64,000 bases of DNA from Porphyromonas pogonae (GCF_036320655.1 NZ_CP143258.1:1736001-1800000); one strand, 5' to 3'. Positions 26,926 through 37,290 are shown, counted from the stretch's first letter. The notes: generated by a model from the sequence alone, not told the origin. A program made the numbers and translations.

Positions 26926-28263
26926 ATGTTTGAAAATCTAAGTGACAGACTCGAGCGATCGTTCAAGATACTCAAGGGTGAAGGTACCATCACCGAGATC
27001 AATGTAGCTGAGACTCTTAAGGATGTAAGGCGTGCATTATTGGATGCCGACGTAAATTACAATGTTGCAAAGCAGTTTACTGAAACGGTAAAGACCAAAG
27101 CTTTGGGGCAGAACGTGCTTACTTCAGTACGCCCCGGAGAGCTTATGGTCAAGATTGTGCATGACGAGTTAGCCGAATTGATGGGAGGTAAAGCTGTTGA
27201 AATCAATGTTACGGGAGCTCCCTCGGTGATTTTAATGTCAGGTCTTCAGGGATCGGGTAAGACTACTTTCTCCGGTAAGCTGGCTAATATGCTCAAAAGT
27301 AAACAGGGACGCAATCCTATGTTGGTTGCTTGTGATGTTTACCGTCCTGCTGCTATAGAGCAGTTAAGGGTTTTGGGTGAGCAACTCAATGTCCCTGTCT
27401 ACAGCGAACCCGAAAGTAAGAATCCTGTAGAAATAGCCAAGCATGCTATCGATTATGCTATCCAAGATAAGTATGACGTAGTGATTGTGGATACTGCGGG
27501 TCGCCTTGCTATTGATGAGCAAATGATGGAAGAGATAGCAGCTATCAAAGATGCTATTAAACCGCAGGAAATTCTTTTCGTGGTAGACTCTATGACGGGG
27601 CAGGATGCCGTAAACACTGCTAAGGAGTTCAACGAAAGACTGGACTTTGATGGTGTAGTATTGACCAAGTTGGATGGTGATACCCGAGGCGGTGCGGCTC
27701 TTTCTATCCGTACTGTGGTAGATAAGCCTATCAAGTTTGTTGGTACTGGCGAAAAGATGGATGCATTGGATGTATTCCACCCTGAGCGTATGGCTGATCG
27801 TATCTTGGGTATGGGTGATATTGTATCTCTAGTGGAGAGGGCCCAGCAGCAATACGATGAGAAAGAAGCTCGTCGTCTCGAAGAAAAGATCGCCAAAAAT
27901 CAATTTGATTTCAATGACTTTCTTGCACAGATTCATCAGATCAAGAAGATGGGTAACATCAAAGAGCTGGCATCCATGATTCCGGGTGTGGGCAAGGCAA
28001 TCAAGGATCTGGATATCGATGATGATGCATTCAAGAGTGTAGAAGCTATTATATACTCCATGACACCTGAGGAGCGTAAGAACTCATCTATCATCAATGG
28101 TCAGCGTAGAAAGAGAATTGCCGATGGTAGCGGCACCACGGTACAAGAGGTAAATAAGCTTATCACACAGTTTGCTCAAACACGCAAGATGATGAAGACA
28201 ATCCAAGGATTCAAAGGCGGCAAGAAAATGCCACGCGTGCCGGGAATGCCTAAAATGAGATAA
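26926..28263 (+). CDS. ffh: Signal recognition particle protein Ffh
   Basis: A 445-residue GTPase that binds signal peptides and the SRP RNA to target nascent membrane proteins. N domain 1-90, then the G domain with P-loop GLQGSGKTT near residue 106, [16 protein letters not shown] and [10 protein letters not shown], then the methionine-rich M domain (about 325-445) ending [11 protein letters not shown]. Length is typical. It starts a run ffh-folD-MFS-GH130 on the plus strand. Confidence 0.97.
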   Translation: MFENLSDRLERSFKILKGEGTITEINVAETLKDVRRALLDADVNYNVAKQFTETVKTKALGQNVLTSVRPGELMVKIVHDELAELMGGKAVEINVTGAPSVILMSGLQGSGKTTFSGKLANMLKSKQGRNPMLVACDVYRPAAIEQLRVLGEQLNVPVYSEPESKNPVEIAKHAIDYAIQDKYDVVIVDTAGRLAIDEQMMEEIAAIKDAIKPQEILFVVDSMTGQDAVNTAKEFNERLDFDGVVLTKLDGDTRGGAALSIRTVVDKPIKFVGTGEKMDALDVFHPERMADRILGMGDIVSLVERAQQQYDEKEARRLEEKIAKNQFDFNDFLAQIHQIKKMGNIKELASMIPGVGKAIKDLDIDDDAFKSVEAIIYSMTPEERKNSSIINGQRRKRIADGSGTTVQEVNKLITQFAQTRKMMKTIQGFKGGKKMPRVPGMPKMR

Positions 28264-28291
28264 TCTTAAAAACACATTAACAACAATTACT

Positions 28292-29176
28292 ATGGAAACT
28301 AATACATATAAAATCCTTGATGGTAAAGCTATCTCGGATCAAATAAAAAAGGAAATAGCAGAAGAAGTTGCCGCTATGGTGGCAGCAGGGAAGAAGCGTC
28401 CTCACCTGGCAGCAGTATTGGTAGGGCACGATGGCGGAAGCGAAACTTATGTAGCGAGCAAGGTAAAGGCTTGTGAGCAAGTAGGGTTTAAGTCGTCGCT
28501 GCTTCGTTTCGAATCAGATGTGACTGAAAAGGAACTTCTTGATTGTGTGGAAAAACTCAACAACGATGAGGATGTCGATGGTTTCATTGTACAACTCCCT
28601 CTTCCCAAACATATAGATGAACAAAAGGTCATAGAGGCTGTAGATCCTGCTAAGGATGTGGATGGCTTTCATCCAATCAACGTGGGACGTATGAGTATCG
28701 GGTTGCCTTGTTTTGTATCAGCTACACCACAAGGTATCGTAGAACTTCTCAAGAGATATGAGATTCCTACCCAAGGAAAGCATTGTGTAGTGCTGGGGCG
28801 TAGCAACATTGTAGGTAAACCCATATCTCTGTTGCTTTTGCAGAAAGGATATCCCGGTGATTGCACTGTGACTGTGTGTCATAGCCGCACGCCCAACATT
28901 AAAGAGATTTGTTTGCAAGCGGATATCATCATTGCTGCACTGGGAAGTCCCGAGTTTGTTAAGGCTGATATGGTGAAAAAAGGAGCTGTCATCGTTGATG
29001 TAGGCACCACACGAGTTCCTGATGCTTCAAGAAAAAGCGGATTCAGACTCACAGGTGATGTGAAGTTTGACGAAGTTGCCCCTTTGTGTTCATATATTAC
29101 GCCTGTGCCTGGCGGTGTAGGCCCCATGACCATCGTTTCTCTCATGCTAAATACCTTACAAGCAGGTAAAAAATAA
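28292..29176 (+). CDS. folD: Bifunctional methylene-THF dehydrogenase/cyclohydrolase
   Basis: A 294-residue cytosolic enzyme that interconverts 5,10-methylene- and 10-formyl-tetrahydrofolate. Family signatures: the catalytic lysine in [16 protein letters not shown], the QLPLPKHID segment, [14 protein letters not shown] for NADP binding, and [12 protein letters not shown] at the end. Its stop overlaps the start of the next gene (TAATG), indicating coupling with the MFS transporter. Confidence 0.96.
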   Translation: METNTYKILDGKAISDQIKKEIAEEVAAMVAAGKKRPHLAAVLVGHDGGSETYVASKVKACEQVGFKSSLLRFESDVTEKELLDCVEKLNNDEDVDGFIVQLPLPKHIDEQKVIEAVDPAKDVDGFHPINVGRMSIGLPCFVSATPQGIVELLKRYEIPTQGKHCVVLGRSNIVGKPISLLLLQKGYPGDCTVTVCHSRTPNIKEICLQADIIIAALGSPEFVKADMVKKGAVIVDVGTTRVPDASRKSGFRLTGDVKFDEVAPLCSYITPVPGGVGPMTIVSLMLNTLQAGKK

Positions 29177-30471
29177 TGAACAAATTGAATACAGGAAACC
29201 GTAATCCTATAGCTTGGGTACCTACGGTTTACTTTGCAATGGGGATACCTTATATAGCTATCTCCCTTGTATCATCACTGATGTTCAAAGATATGGGCAT
29301 CAGCGATACCGAGATTGCTTTCTGGACATCACTACTTGTGTTGCCATGGTCTCTGAAACCTTTTTTCAGCCTCATCATGGAATTGGTGGGAACCAAAAAG
29401 CAATACTTGGTCTTTGCCGAGTTTATCATTTCTTTGATGTTCGGTCTTATTGCCTTTTCTCTTCACCTCCCGTCGTTTTTTACCATCAGCATTATGCTTA
29501 TGGGGGCGCTTGCCATTTGCGGATCCACTCAGGATATTGCAGGAGATGGTCTTTACCTTACCGAGCTGAGCAAAAAGCAACAGGGACAGTATGCCGGTTG
29601 GCAGGGAGCATTTTATAATCTTGCCAAAATTCTTACCAATGGCGGACTCGTATATTTGGCAGGAGTCTTGGGTGATCACTACGGCGTAGCCAAAGGCTGG
29701 GCATTTATCATGTTTATCTGTGGTGTCCTCATCCTTCTATTGGCTATCTACCATTCGTGGGTTCTTCCTTCGGGCAGACGTGCTGTCACTGATTATGAAG
29801 CTACCCATAGCAAGCTTACTTTCAAAGAAGCAATGAAAGAGTTTGGTGAAGTATTCCGCACGTTCTTTGTCAAGAAGCATATCTTTTACTACATATTCTT
29901 TATCATCATGTATCGTTTTGCTGAAGGTTTGGCCCTCAAGATAGCTCCACTCTTCCTCAAAGCAGATATAGCTATGGGAGGTTTAGGATTATCCAATCGT
30001 CAGTACGGGCTTATCTATGGTACTTTTGGTTCTTTGGCATTCATCATAGGCTCTATTCTCTCAGGGTATTACATTTCATACTTTGGGCTCAAAAAGACCT
30101 TATTCTCCCTAGCCCTTATCTTCAACGTACAATTTATAGTATATATGCTTTTCGCTATTTATCAACCATCGAGTATGGTATGGATCAGCGTAGGTATCAT
30201 ATTGGAGTATTTTGCTTTTGGCTCAGGTTTTGTAGGTCTCATGCTGTTTATGATGCAGCAGATTGCTCCTGGCAAATATCAGATGGCTCATTACGCTTTT
30301 GCTACAAGTATCATGAACTTAGGGTATATGATCCCTGGTATGATCAGTGGTAAACTCAGCACCATGCTTGGTTACAAAAACTTCTTTATCGTTGTGGTAT
30401 GTCTCACTATACTGCCACTGATCACTACCTACTTTGTGCCGTTTACTCACGCGGACAAAGCTGAAGAATAA
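29176..30471 (+). CDS. MFS transporter linked to the GH130 phosphorylase
   Basis: A 431-residue inner-membrane transporter of the major facilitator superfamily with about 12 hydrophobic segments, resembling AmpG/oligosaccharide-type members. It sits directly before a GH130 mannoside phosphorylase, an arrangement common in Bacteroidetes, where the transporter imports the disaccharide to be phosphorolysed. I infer that it carries a beta-mannosyl disaccharide, for example the mannosyl-GlcNAc core of N-glycans. The start overlaps the folD stop by one base. Confidence 0.85.
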   Translation: MNKLNTGNRNPIAWVPTVYFAMGIPYIAISLVSSLMFKDMGISDTEIAFWTSLLVLPWSLKPFFSLIMELVGTKKQYLVFAEFIISLMFGLIAFSLHLPSFFTISIMLMGALAICGSTQDIAGDGLYLTELSKKQQGQYAGWQGAFYNLAKILTNGGLVYLAGVLGDHYGVAKGWAFIMFICGVLILLLAIYHSWVLPSGRRAVTDYEATHSKLTFKEAMKEFGEVFRTFFVKKHIFYYIFFIIMYRFAEGLALKIAPLFLKADIAMGGLGLSNRQYGLIYGTFGSLAFIIGSILSGYYISYFGLKKTLFSLALIFNVQFIVYMLFAIYQPSSMVWISVGIILEYFAFGSGFVGLMLFMMQQIAPGKYQMAHYAFATSIMNLGYMIPGMISGKLSTMLGYKNFFIVVVCLTILPLITTYFVPFTHADKAEE

Positions 30472-30506
30472 GATTATTGAACTTTACTGTATAACATAGA
30501 AATAAA

Positions 30507-31505
30507 ATGACTGATTTGAAAATTGTCGGACAAGCATTGCCGGATATGCCATGGGAGGATCGTCCCGCTGGCTCTAAAGATGTAATGTGGCGCTATAGTG
30601 CCAACCCCATTATCCCAAGAGATCTGTTACCTACTTCAAATAGTATTTTCAATAGCGCTGTAGTTCCATTTGAAAATGGGTATGCCGGTGTGTTCCGTTG
30701 TGACGATACCAATCGCCGTATGCGACTGCATGTTGGTTTTAGCAAAGATGCCATCAAATGGGATATCAATCCTGAACCGCTGACATTCCAATGCGAAGAC
30801 AAAGAGATAGGCGAGTGGGTGTACGGATATGATCCTCGTGTTACGTATATCGATGATCGTTACTATGTAACTTGGTGCAACGGCTATCACGGCCCTACCA
30901 TCGGGGTAGCATATACATTCGATTTCAAGACTTTCCACCAGCTTGAGAATGCTTTCTTACCTTTCAATCGCAATGGCGTACTATTTCCCAAAAAGATCAA
31001 TGGCAATTTTGCAATGTTGAGCCGTCCCAGTGACAATGGTCATACACCTTTTGGTGATATCTTCTATAGCGAATCACCTGAGTTGGAGTACTGGGGACGT
31101 CATCGTCATGTGATGTCACCCGCACCTTTTGAGGATAGTGCATGGCAGTGTACCAAGATTGGAGCAGGGCCTATACCTATCGAAACGAGCGAGGGATGGC
31201 TACTCATTTATCACGGAGTCTTGGCTTCTTGCAATGGCTTTGTATACGCTTTCGGATCTGCCATTTTGGATCTCGATGAACCTTGGAAGGTCAAGTTCCG
31301 TTCTGGCCCTTATTTGATATCCCCGAGAGAGGAGTACGAATGTATGGGCGATGTTCCTAATGTTACATTCCCTTGTGCAGCCTTGCATGATCCTGAGTCA
31401 AAACGCATTGCTGTATATTATGGATGTGCTGATACCGTTACAGGGCTGGCATTCGGTTATATTGATGAAATCATAGAATTCACCAAGAAGAATTCTATCA
31501 TCTAA
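30507..31505 (+). CDS. GH130 beta-mannoside phosphorylase
   Basis: A 332-residue cytosolic five-bladed propeller enzyme of glycoside hydrolase family 130. The family uses phosphate to split beta-1,4-mannosides into mannose 1-phosphate and a sugar. The proton-donor Asp is in YGYDPRVT, and the phosphate-binding Arg/His/Lys residues lie around [31 protein letters not shown] and IYHG. Length fits subfamily 2, which includes the human-gut enzymes BT1033 and UhgbMP acting on Man-beta-1,4-GlcNAc of N-glycans; other members act on mannosylglucose. The neighbour transporter supports disaccharide uptake. Substrate is inferred. Confidence 0.9.
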   Translation: MTDLKIVGQALPDMPWEDRPAGSKDVMWRYSANPIIPRDLLPTSNSIFNSAVVPFENGYAGVFRCDDTNRRMRLHVGFSKDAIKWDINPEPLTFQCEDKEIGEWVYGYDPRVTYIDDRYYVTWCNGYHGPTIGVAYTFDFKTFHQLENAFLPFNRNGVLFPKKINGNFAMLSRPSDNGHTPFGDIFYSESPELEYWGRHRHVMSPAPFEDSAWQCTKIGAGPIPIETSEGWLLIYHGVLASCNGFVYAFGSAILDLDEPWKVKFRSGPYLISPREEYECMGDVPNVTFPCAALHDPESKRIAVYYGCADTVTGLAFGYIDEIIEFTKKNSII

Positions 31506-31537
31506 CCTACTGCACCTACATCTGTAGATCATATCAT

Positions 31538-31572
31538 AATCCGACGGGGAGAAATCCTTGTCGGATTTTTTT
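31538..31572 (+). terminator. Terminator of the ffh-folD-MFS-GH130 run
   Basis: AATCCGAC and GTCGGATT arms with a TTTTTTT tail, 33 bases after the GH130 stop. Confidence 0.9.
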
Positions 31573-32004
31573 AGTTTCAAGTACCGCTTTATTGTCTATC
31601 GAGAATATCAATACTCAAAATATACTATGGTATCACCATGTTAAAAATAGCTTCTGTTCTCATTATGAAATATATCACAAAGCTCAACGTTGCATTTTTT
31701 GTCGGTTATATACTCTTGATTTATCTGATGATATTCTGAACCATCTGACTTTAACAAGGATTTTATGTAAATAACAAAATGACTTTTTATTTAATCTTAT
31801 CCTGTTAATATGATAGTTGTGATAGCTATTGCTTGAAGTGAAAAAAAGTTGTAATAAACACATTGTCTGAAAATTAAATTATTTGCAAATAGCCCCTGTG
31901 AGTAATAAGTACGTCTTTTTTATCCTATTTTTATTCTTTGGTAGTAAAATAGGCGTCTTTTATTTTTTGCTTAATCTGAGATTGAATATCTGAAAATACG
32001 GCAA
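31573..32004. other. Spacer before element C
   Basis: AT-rich. A 60-codon frame at 31592-31774 has no family match and is not called. Confidence 0.3.
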
Positions 32005-32365
32005 AGTATTACAGTTAAGGCACGATTGTGTTTTAACTAAAACGTTTTGATATTTTAGTTAAAATACAGAAATATTACAGTTGAAACACAATCGTGCCTT
32101 AACTGTAATACTGCGCTACTTTAGTTATAATATTGGTGAAAAATGAGGATGATGGTATGATTTGGATGAGAAATGGAAAGCCTTTTTAGCTAAAGATGGT
32201 ATCGGGCAAGTATAAGATAAAACCCCTAATGATTTAGATTACAATATGATATTGCTTGTGTATTGCCAATAACGGATACATAGCTATCCCAAAGAAGCTC
32301 AAGGCGACTTAAGCTTATGCCTGCTACAGCTCTTTGAGCTTTCTGTTTGATATAATCTTTATTTA

Positions 32366-33442
32366 ACGTGAGTTCGGTCTAAGCGTGGTGTACTAAGAGG
32401 GTTGATGGATTGTGTATGATTTCTAGGTTTAATTCCGGCTTTTTGGGTAGCAGATTGTAGGCAATTATGCCGGCAATCAAATTAATGGCGAAATTATTGA
32501 CGCTTCTATGTCGTGTATGCTCTATTTGACAAACGTTTTTGAGTAGGTCATTAACGGTTTCCACAAGTGCTCTTTTTCTGAGTAATATCCTATCATACAG
32601 GCTCATCAGAGTGTTTTTCATGTTTTTCTTTATCTTCGTAATCATGTGTATGTCGTCAATGAAGAGCTTATCGAAAAGACTTTGTGAGATGTATCCTCTG
32701 TCGCCAACAAGTTTGCCGAATAGTTTCTTCGTGAAGGTTCCGCCTTTAAGTGGAGCACGGTCATCCGTATTCCCCGGTGTGATTTGATATTGAATGATTT
32801 CACCCCGGTCGTTAATCACAATATGCAGTTTGAAACCATAGAACCATCCCATACTGCATTTGCCCTTTTGGGCCCATCCTTTCATGGTCTTATGCCCGTG
32901 TGCCCGCTTGATATGGCAGGTGCGTAAAGGTGTGGAATCAATGAATGAGATACCGGTGCATTCGCCCAAACAACACATATTGAGAAATGAAATTAGTTTG
33001 AATGCCACCTTGCTTTGTAATTCCACAAAACGATTGTAAGAGACCAACGAAGGAAAATCCGAATGACATTGTTGCGTAATATATTGAAGATAAAAGGACT
33101 TAAAATCGCGATACCTCGAATGATGGAAAAGAATCAGAATAGTCATGATTTCAGCATCGGACATCCTAAACTTGCGATTTCTTCGCTTTTTGTTTCCTTC
33201 GCAAAGGGTTCTTTGCTGAATCAAGGTATCGAAAAGTTTGGAAAAATCATCGGTAAGACAGAAAATTTCAACTATATTTGTTTTCATAAAGTGGTGTTTT
33301 GTTTGTTTATATCTTATTGATTATCAACTACTAAGATACAAATAATTCACCACTTTTGCAATGAAATACATAAGAAATTACACTGATTTACAACACTTTC
33401 TAAACTCTATTATTCCTATTATCCCTTATATCGAACTCACGT
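32366..33442 (-). mobile_element. IS982-family insertion sequence inside element C
   Basis: A 1077-bp element. Its ends share ACGTGAGTTCG (32366-32376 and, inverted, 33432-33442), and it is flanked by an exact 7-bp duplication TTATTTA (32359-32365 and 33443-33449). It holds one intact transposase gene. Size and duplication length fit the IS982 family. Confidence 0.93.
32379..33287 (-). CDS. IS982-family transposase
   Basis: A 302-residue DDE transposase. Catalytic-type residues are in SFIDSTPLRTCH, LVGDRGYISQSLFDKL and RALVETVNDLLKN, in the order typical of IS982. The segment MGWFYGFKLHIVINDRGE is also a family mark. It is intact from start to stop. Upstream a TATCTTAG box, preceded about 20 nt earlier by TTG, may be its promoter. 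Confidence 0.93.
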   Translation of the reverse strand: MKTNIVEIFCLTDDFSKLFDTLIQQRTLCEGNKKRRNRKFRMSDAEIMTILILFHHSRYRDFKSFYLQYITQQCHSDFPSLVSYNRFVELQSKVAFKLISFLNMCCLGECTGISFIDSTPLRTCHIKRAHGHKTMKGWAQKGKCSMGWFYGFKLHIVINDRGEIIQYQITPGNTDDRAPLKGGTFTKKLFGKLVGDRGYISQSLFDKLFIDDIHMITKIKKNMKNTLMSLYDRILLRKRALVETVNDLLKNVCQIEHTRHRSVNNFAINLIAGIIAYNLLPKKPELNLEIIHNPSTLLVHHA

Positions 33443-33508
33443 TTATTTATAGAGCTATTATCCATTTTTTCGGTTTATATTTTATTAAGCAGTGTCTTAT
33501 CTCCTAAA

Positions 33509-33540
33509 GATACAACATCACACCCGCCTTTGTCAAGAGG
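33509..33540 (-). promoter_or_regulatory. Element C promoter
   Basis: On the minus strand TTGAC, a 19-nt spacer, then TATCTTTA. It differs from the other three at the last base of the -7 element but is otherwise the same block. Confidence 0.7.
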
Positions 33541-33750
33541 AGAGAATGATATCTGTTTTTAACAATATGATTTATTTTTACCATATTTCGTATCAATATG
33601 GTAAAGGTTTGTGGTCCTCATCTTCTCTCAATATATCTCAATTGCAAACGGAGTATAATTCTGTATTATACAGTGTGTCATTGTTCTCAATTGACAGGAA
33701 AATAGATCTCCCTTTTGATCCATCTATTTCATGATACCCCCCGAAAACAA
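33541..33750. other. Spacer between element C and tyrS terminator
   Basis: AT-rich; an 80-codon frame crossing the element C promoter (33492-33734) is rejected as spurious. Confidence 0.3.
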
Positions 33751-33751
33751 A

Positions 33752-33788
33752 GGGTGCGGTATCAAGACCTCTTTCTTGAACCGCACCC
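33752..33788 (-). terminator. tyrS terminator
   Basis: GGGTGCGGT and ACCGCACCC arms with an inner TCAAGA/TCTTGA helix, followed on the minus strand by TTTGTTTT. 39 bases after the tyrS stop. Confidence 0.85.
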
Positions 33789-33827
33789 AGTATAATAGTT
33801 TTGTTAAGCTACTCTGAAAATAATTAA

Positions 33828-35123
33828 CTATTCGTTTACCTTGAGTAGGAAGTAATTTTTCTTACCACGCTGTGCCAACAAATACTTGTCTCCAAGAAGA
33901 TCTTTCGTAGTTATGAGATGATCCTGCTCAGAAATCTTTTCTTTATTCACGCTTACACCTCCTGATTGGATTAGTTTACGTAATTCACCTTTGGAACCGA
34001 ATACTGCAGCTTCTTCGGTAAGGAGATCAATTACCTTGACACCTTGCTGCAACTCATCTTTGGAGATGGTAAATTGAGGTACTCCGGCAAAGACTTCTTC
34101 GATCATCTTGGGGCTTAGTTTGCGAAGAGCCTCTGCAGTACCTTGTCCAAATAGAATATTGGATGCTTCTACTGCAGCCTCGTAATCCTCACGACTATGT
34201 ACCATCACGGTAATCTCTTCTGCAAGTCTCTTCTGGAGTGCACGCAAGTGGGGTGCAGCCTCTTGCTCTTTCTCCAAAGCATTTATCTCTTCTTCACTCA
34301 GAGAGGTAAATATCTTGATATATTTAGCAGCATCAGAGTCACTGACGTTGATCCAAAATTGGTAGAATGCGTAGGGTGATGTCCTCTCGGGATCGAGCCA
34401 TACATTGCCACTCTCCGTTTTACCGAACTTACCGCCGTCAGCCTTGGTGATGAGAGGGCATGTGAGTGCAAAGGCCTCACCGGCTTCTTTACGGCGTATC
34501 AGCTCTGTACCGGTAGTGATATTGCCCCACTGGTCTGATCCCCCCATCTGAAGCTTACAGCCCAGGTTGCGGTATAAATAAAGAAAGTCGTAGCCTTGCA
34601 GGAGTTGGTAGCTAAATTCAGTGAAAGACATACCCACACCACTATCCGAGCTAAGTCTTTTCTTTACACTATCTTTTGCCATCATATAGTTTACAGTAAT
34701 ATGCTTACCGATATCACGGATAAAGGTGAGGAAGGAATAGTCCTTCATCCAATCATAATTATTGACCAAGACCGCAGCATTGGGTGCATCGCTTTCGAAG
34801 TCAAGGAACTTACTGAGCTGTTTTTTGATACATTCCTGATTGTGACGCAGATCATCCTCGGATAATAAATTTCTCTCCGCAGATTTCATAGACGGGTCAC
34901 CAATCATGCCGGTAGCTCCTCCTATAAGGGCAATAGGTCTGTGTCCAGCTCTTTGTAAATGGCGTAGCATCATGACTCCTACAAGGTGCCCTATATGCAG
35001 TGAATCTGCTGTAGGATCTATACCCACGTAAGCCGAGGTCATCTCTTTATTAAGCAATTCTTCAGTACCCGGCATCATGTCGTGTATCATTCCACGCCAG
35101 CGCAATTCTTCTACAAAGTTCAT
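33828..35123 (-). CDS. tyrS: Tyrosyl-tRNA synthetase
   Basis: A 431-residue class I synthetase that charges tRNA-Tyr. The HIGH-type motif is HIGH itself in [14 protein letters not shown], the KMSKS-type motif is KFGKTES, and the tyrosine-binding [10 protein letters not shown] is present. The C-terminal S4-like RNA-binding domain (about 365-431) contains [14 protein letters not shown]. Length is typical. It is last in the DUF4271-hemD-rnpA-yidD-tatD-tyrS cluster, and a TATCTTTG -7 element at the end of tatD may give it its own promoter. Confidence 0.97.
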   Translation of the reverse strand: MNFVEELRWRGMIHDMMPGTEELLNKEMTSAYVGIDPTADSLHIGHLVGVMMLRHLQRAGHRPIALIGGATGMIGDPSMKSAERNLLSEDDLRHNQECIKKQLSKFLDFESDAPNAAVLVNNYDWMKDYSFLTFIRDIGKHITVNYMMAKDSVKKRLSSDSGVGMSFTEFSYQLLQGYDFLYLYRNLGCKLQMGGSDQWGNITTGTELIRRKEAGEAFALTCPLITKADGGKFGKTESGNVWLDPERTSPYAFYQFWINVSDSDAAKYIKIFTSLSEEEINALEKEQEAAPHLRALQKRLAEEITVMVHSREDYEAAVEASNILFGQGTAEALRKLSPKMIEEVFAGVPQFTISKDELQQGVKVIDLLTEEAAVFGSKGELRKLIQSGGVSVNKEKISEQDHLITTKDLLGDKYLLAQRGKKNYFLLKVNE

Positions 35124-35157
35124 ATTAATTAAAAGACTATTAAGAATTAGTAAATAT

Positions 35158-35811
35158 TTACAAAGATAGTGATTTCACTTTAGTAAAAGTATTTAGAAAT
35201 GTATTATAACACCTTTCTTCGAGTGTAGTGGGTGAAATGTTGAGTGAAGATGCTATCATTTGGTAATTAGAAGAGATGGAGTGTTTCGTGTCATTATCTG
35301 TTTCTATGAACATGGAGTGCTCCTGATAAGCAAGTAGTGCACTCCGGGAATTGAACAGGTGCCCAAAACTCAGAAGAAATCCATGGCTCAAAAGCTGTTT
35401 TGCTTGCTCGGGTTTACCTCTGAAGCCATGGATGATCCAAGCTTGCCCGGTGGGATGATCACGTTTTATAGAAATAAGTAGGTCTTGTGCTTTGACGAGG
35501 TGTATAATCAGAGGTAAGGTATTTTCGCGAGCCAATTCTACTTGCTGTATCAATATGTGCTCTTGGGTTTGCATGGGATATTGGCTTAGTTTGTCCAATC
35601 CACATTCTCCTATCGCCAATAATTTAGGGTCATTGATGTTATTCCTGATTAGCTCCATATCCTTCTCTGCTCGGGACAAATGCCAAGGATGAATACCTGT
35701 AGAGTAATAACCTGTCAGAGACTCCTGATTGATTTCTCGAGGGTAAATATTACGTATCGATAGCTCGAGAGAGTCGGTATGCGTGTGGTGTGTATGAATA
35801 TCAATAATCAT
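35158..35811 (-). CDS. TatD-family metal-dependent hydrolase
   Basis: A 217-residue TIM-barrel hydrolase related to TatD DNases. Metal ligands are seen in [27 protein letters not shown] and WIIHGFRG, with FIETDND near the end. It is about 40 residues shorter than the usual 255-265, and the final motif is ETDND rather than ETDAP, so activity could differ. Its start overlaps yidD by four bases. Confidence 0.85.
   Translation of the reverse strand: MIIDIHTHHTHTDSLELSIRNIYPREINQESLTGYYSTGIHPWHLSRAEKDMELIRNNINDPKLLAIGECGLDKLSQYPMQTQEHILIQQVELARENTLPLIIHLVKAQDLLISIKRDHPTGQAWIIHGFRGKPEQAKQLLSHGFLLSFGHLFNSRSALLAYQEHSMFIETDNDTKHSISSNYQMIASSLNISPTTLEERCYNTFLNTFTKVKSLSL
35161..35168 (-). promoter_or_regulatory. 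-7 element for tyrS in the 3' end of tatD
   Basis: TATCTTTG on the minus strand, beginning at the tatD stop and about 40 bases before the tyrS ATG. No clear -33. Confidence 0.45.
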
Positions 35812-36038
35812 GGTACAGGGTCATAGCCACTTCCTCCCCAGGGGTGGCATCTGAATATTCTTTTGATAGCCAACCAGCCCCCCTTGAATGGTCCATGCTT
35901 TTTGATTGCTTCCACTGCATAAGTAGAGCATGTGGGAGTAAAGCGACATGATGGGGGGGTGAGGGGGGAGATACAGCTTTTGTAGAAATATATCGGTAAC
36001 AAAAGAAGCTGTGAGAGTATCTTTTTTATTGTATTCAT
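35808..36038 (-). CDS. yidD: Membrane protein insertion efficiency factor YidD
   Basis: A 76-residue protein of the YidD family, which aids YidC-dependent insertion at the inner membrane. Hallmarks: [20 protein letters not shown] with its cysteines, and [15 protein letters not shown] at the C terminus. It overlaps rnpA and tatD by four bases each, indicating tight coupling. Confidence 0.95.
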   Translation of the reverse strand: MNTIKKILSQLLLLPIYFYKSCISPLTPPSCRFTPTCSTYAVEAIKKHGPFKGGWLAIKRIFRCHPWGGSGYDPVP

Positions 36039-36424
36039 AGGAGTGCAATAAGTTTAGTAAGTGCCTTGTTTATCCCTTTCTCTACTTTGGGATAGTCAGG
36101 CATATCGTCTGAAATGATTGTAAATGCAACTCTAAGATACATATTATTTTCTTCCAAAGCTGCAATGAGCCCATGCTTGTTGAGCCGATAAGCTTCACGT
36201 GTAAGTCTTTTTATTCTATTGCGTTTGACTGCTCTTTTGAATCTTTTTTTGGGTACGCTTACCATCACTTCTGCACGAGCCATCAACGGTGCTTCTGATA
36301 GAAGGTATATGACGCGGTAAGGATAGGCTATGAAAGCCTTCCCTTCTTGAAATAGATCGTTTATATGATCTCGCAGATATAACCGCTCTGCTTTAGGGAG
36401 TTTGTTGTTCTTAATATCTTCCAA
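36035..36424 (-). CDS. rnpA: Ribonuclease P protein component
   Basis: A 129-residue basic protein that supports the RNase P ribozyme in 5' processing of tRNA. The RNR signature is [19 protein letters not shown]; the N-terminal LPKAERL and VPKKRFKRA segments fit the family. It lies between hemD (terminator in between) and yidD. Confidence 0.95.
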   Translation of the reverse strand: MEDIKNNKLPKAERLYLRDHINDLFQEGKAFIAYPYRVIYLLSEAPLMARAEVMVSVPKKRFKRAVKRNRIKRLTREAYRLNKHGLIAALEENNMYLRVAFTIISDDMPDYPKVEKGINKALTKLIALL

Positions 36425-36490
36425 CTTTGGATAATTCGAAATGAAGACCTTGTAAATTTAAGCTAAGATAGCCAATAATACAAAATAAAT

Positions 36491-36517
36491 ACCCTCCGTG
36501 TATTGAACAAGGAGGGT
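36491..36517 (-). terminator. Terminator after hemD
   Basis: ACCCTCC and GGAGGGT arms with a 13-base loop and an ATTTATTTT tail on the minus strand. Confidence 0.75.
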
Positions 36518-36543
36518 GTAGGGATAGGGACATTAACTATGGA

Positions 36544-37290
36544 TTAGTTCTTATGCTTAGCCAAGTATTGATCCAAAGCCATAGTCATGGAAGGGGCTTC
36601 GGGTGTAGGTGCGGATAAGTCTAATCGCAGTCCTGCTTCTTCAATCGCTTTAGATGTTGAAGGGCCGAAAGCTCCCAGTTTGATGTCTCCTTGTTGGAAG
36701 TCAGGAAAGTTCTTGCACAAGGCTGATACACCGGCCGGACTGAAAAATAGAATCATATCGAAATCTAATTTTTCTTCAGGATCGAAGTCGTTACTTACCG
36801 TTCTGTACATAATACCTGTAGAAAATTGTATTTTCTTGGCACGTAGCATGTCTATGAGATCTGACTTATGCTCCTCGGCAAGGGGCAAGAAGTAATTCTC
36901 TTTATTATGCTTGTGGATGACGGTAACGAGGTCGGGTAGTTGCCCTGTTTGTCCAAAGAAAACCTTTCTTTTTCTGTACACTATGTATTTTTGGAGATAT
37001 ACAGCGACTTGCTCGCTCACGCAAAAATACTTCATAGTCTCCGGCATAACTATCCTGAGTTGTTCTGTCAGTTCGAAGAAATGATCGATAGCTTTCTTGC
37101 CGGTGAAGATAATAGCTGTATGATCAAGAATGTTGACCTTTTGGTTCCTGAATTCCCTTGCTGATAGAGATTCCACTTTAATAAATGGTCTGAACTCAAC
37201 AATGGCATGGTTCTTCTCAGCTATGTCATAATAGGGAGATTTGCCTGATTCCGGTTTAGGCTGAGAAACGAGTATTTTCTTTACGCTCAT
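36544..37290 (-). CDS. hemD: Uroporphyrinogen-III synthase family protein
   Basis: A 248-residue protein of the HemD fold, two alpha/beta domains. The family cyclises hydroxymethylbilane to uroporphyrinogen III in haem synthesis. FFSPAGVSALCKNFPDFQ and LGAFGPSTSKAIEEAGL match the conserved late segment. In Bacteroidales this gene is found next to DUF4271 even in organisms lacking a complete haem pathway, so the role here is not certain. Its start overlaps the DUF4271 stop by four bases. Confidence 0.85.
   Translation of the reverse strand: MSVKKILVSQPKPESGKSPYYDIAEKNHAIVEFRPFIKVESLSAREFRNQKVNILDHTAIIFTGKKAIDHFFELTEQLRIVMPETMKYFCVSEQVAVYLQKYIVYRKRKVFFGQTGQLPDLVTVIHKHNKENYFLPLAEEHKSDLIDMLRAKKIQFSTGIMYRTVSNDFDPEEKLDFDMILFFSPAGVSALCKNFPDFQQGDIKLGAFGPSTSKAIEEAGLRLDLSAPTPEAPSMTMALDQYLAKHKN

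Larger units (their letters stand above)
32226..33465 (-). pseudogene. 51-codon small ORF of element C interrupted by IS982
   Basis: Removing the IS and one 7-bp target copy joins 33465-33443 to 32358-32226 into a continuous 52-codon frame (51 residues plus TAG). It begins MDNSSINKDYIKQKAQRAVA and later reads SRLELLWDSYVS. It starts about 35 nt after the predicted transcript start of element C. Its composition is more protein-like than the A, B and D frames, but no family is recognised. As it stands the frame is broken after about eight codons. Confidence 0.4.
32005..33540 (-). repeat. Element C: promoter, broken sORF and 22-nt minisatellite
   Basis: Fourth family member, split by an IS982-family element. 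On the minus strand: promoter 33540-33509, small ORF start 33465, IS, remainder of the ORF to 32226, then 22-nt units whose plus-strand starts are exactly 32012, 32034, 32056, 32078, 32100 and 32122. A perfect 29-bp inverted repeat (32005-32033 and 32084-32112) spans the array. The conserved core and strong hairpin of A, B and D are not recognisable here. Without the IS it is about 450 bp. Confidence 0.8.

Noticed and set aside
33492-33734. 80-codon frame overlapping the element C promoter
   Set aside because: It runs antisense through the conserved promoter block and has no family match.
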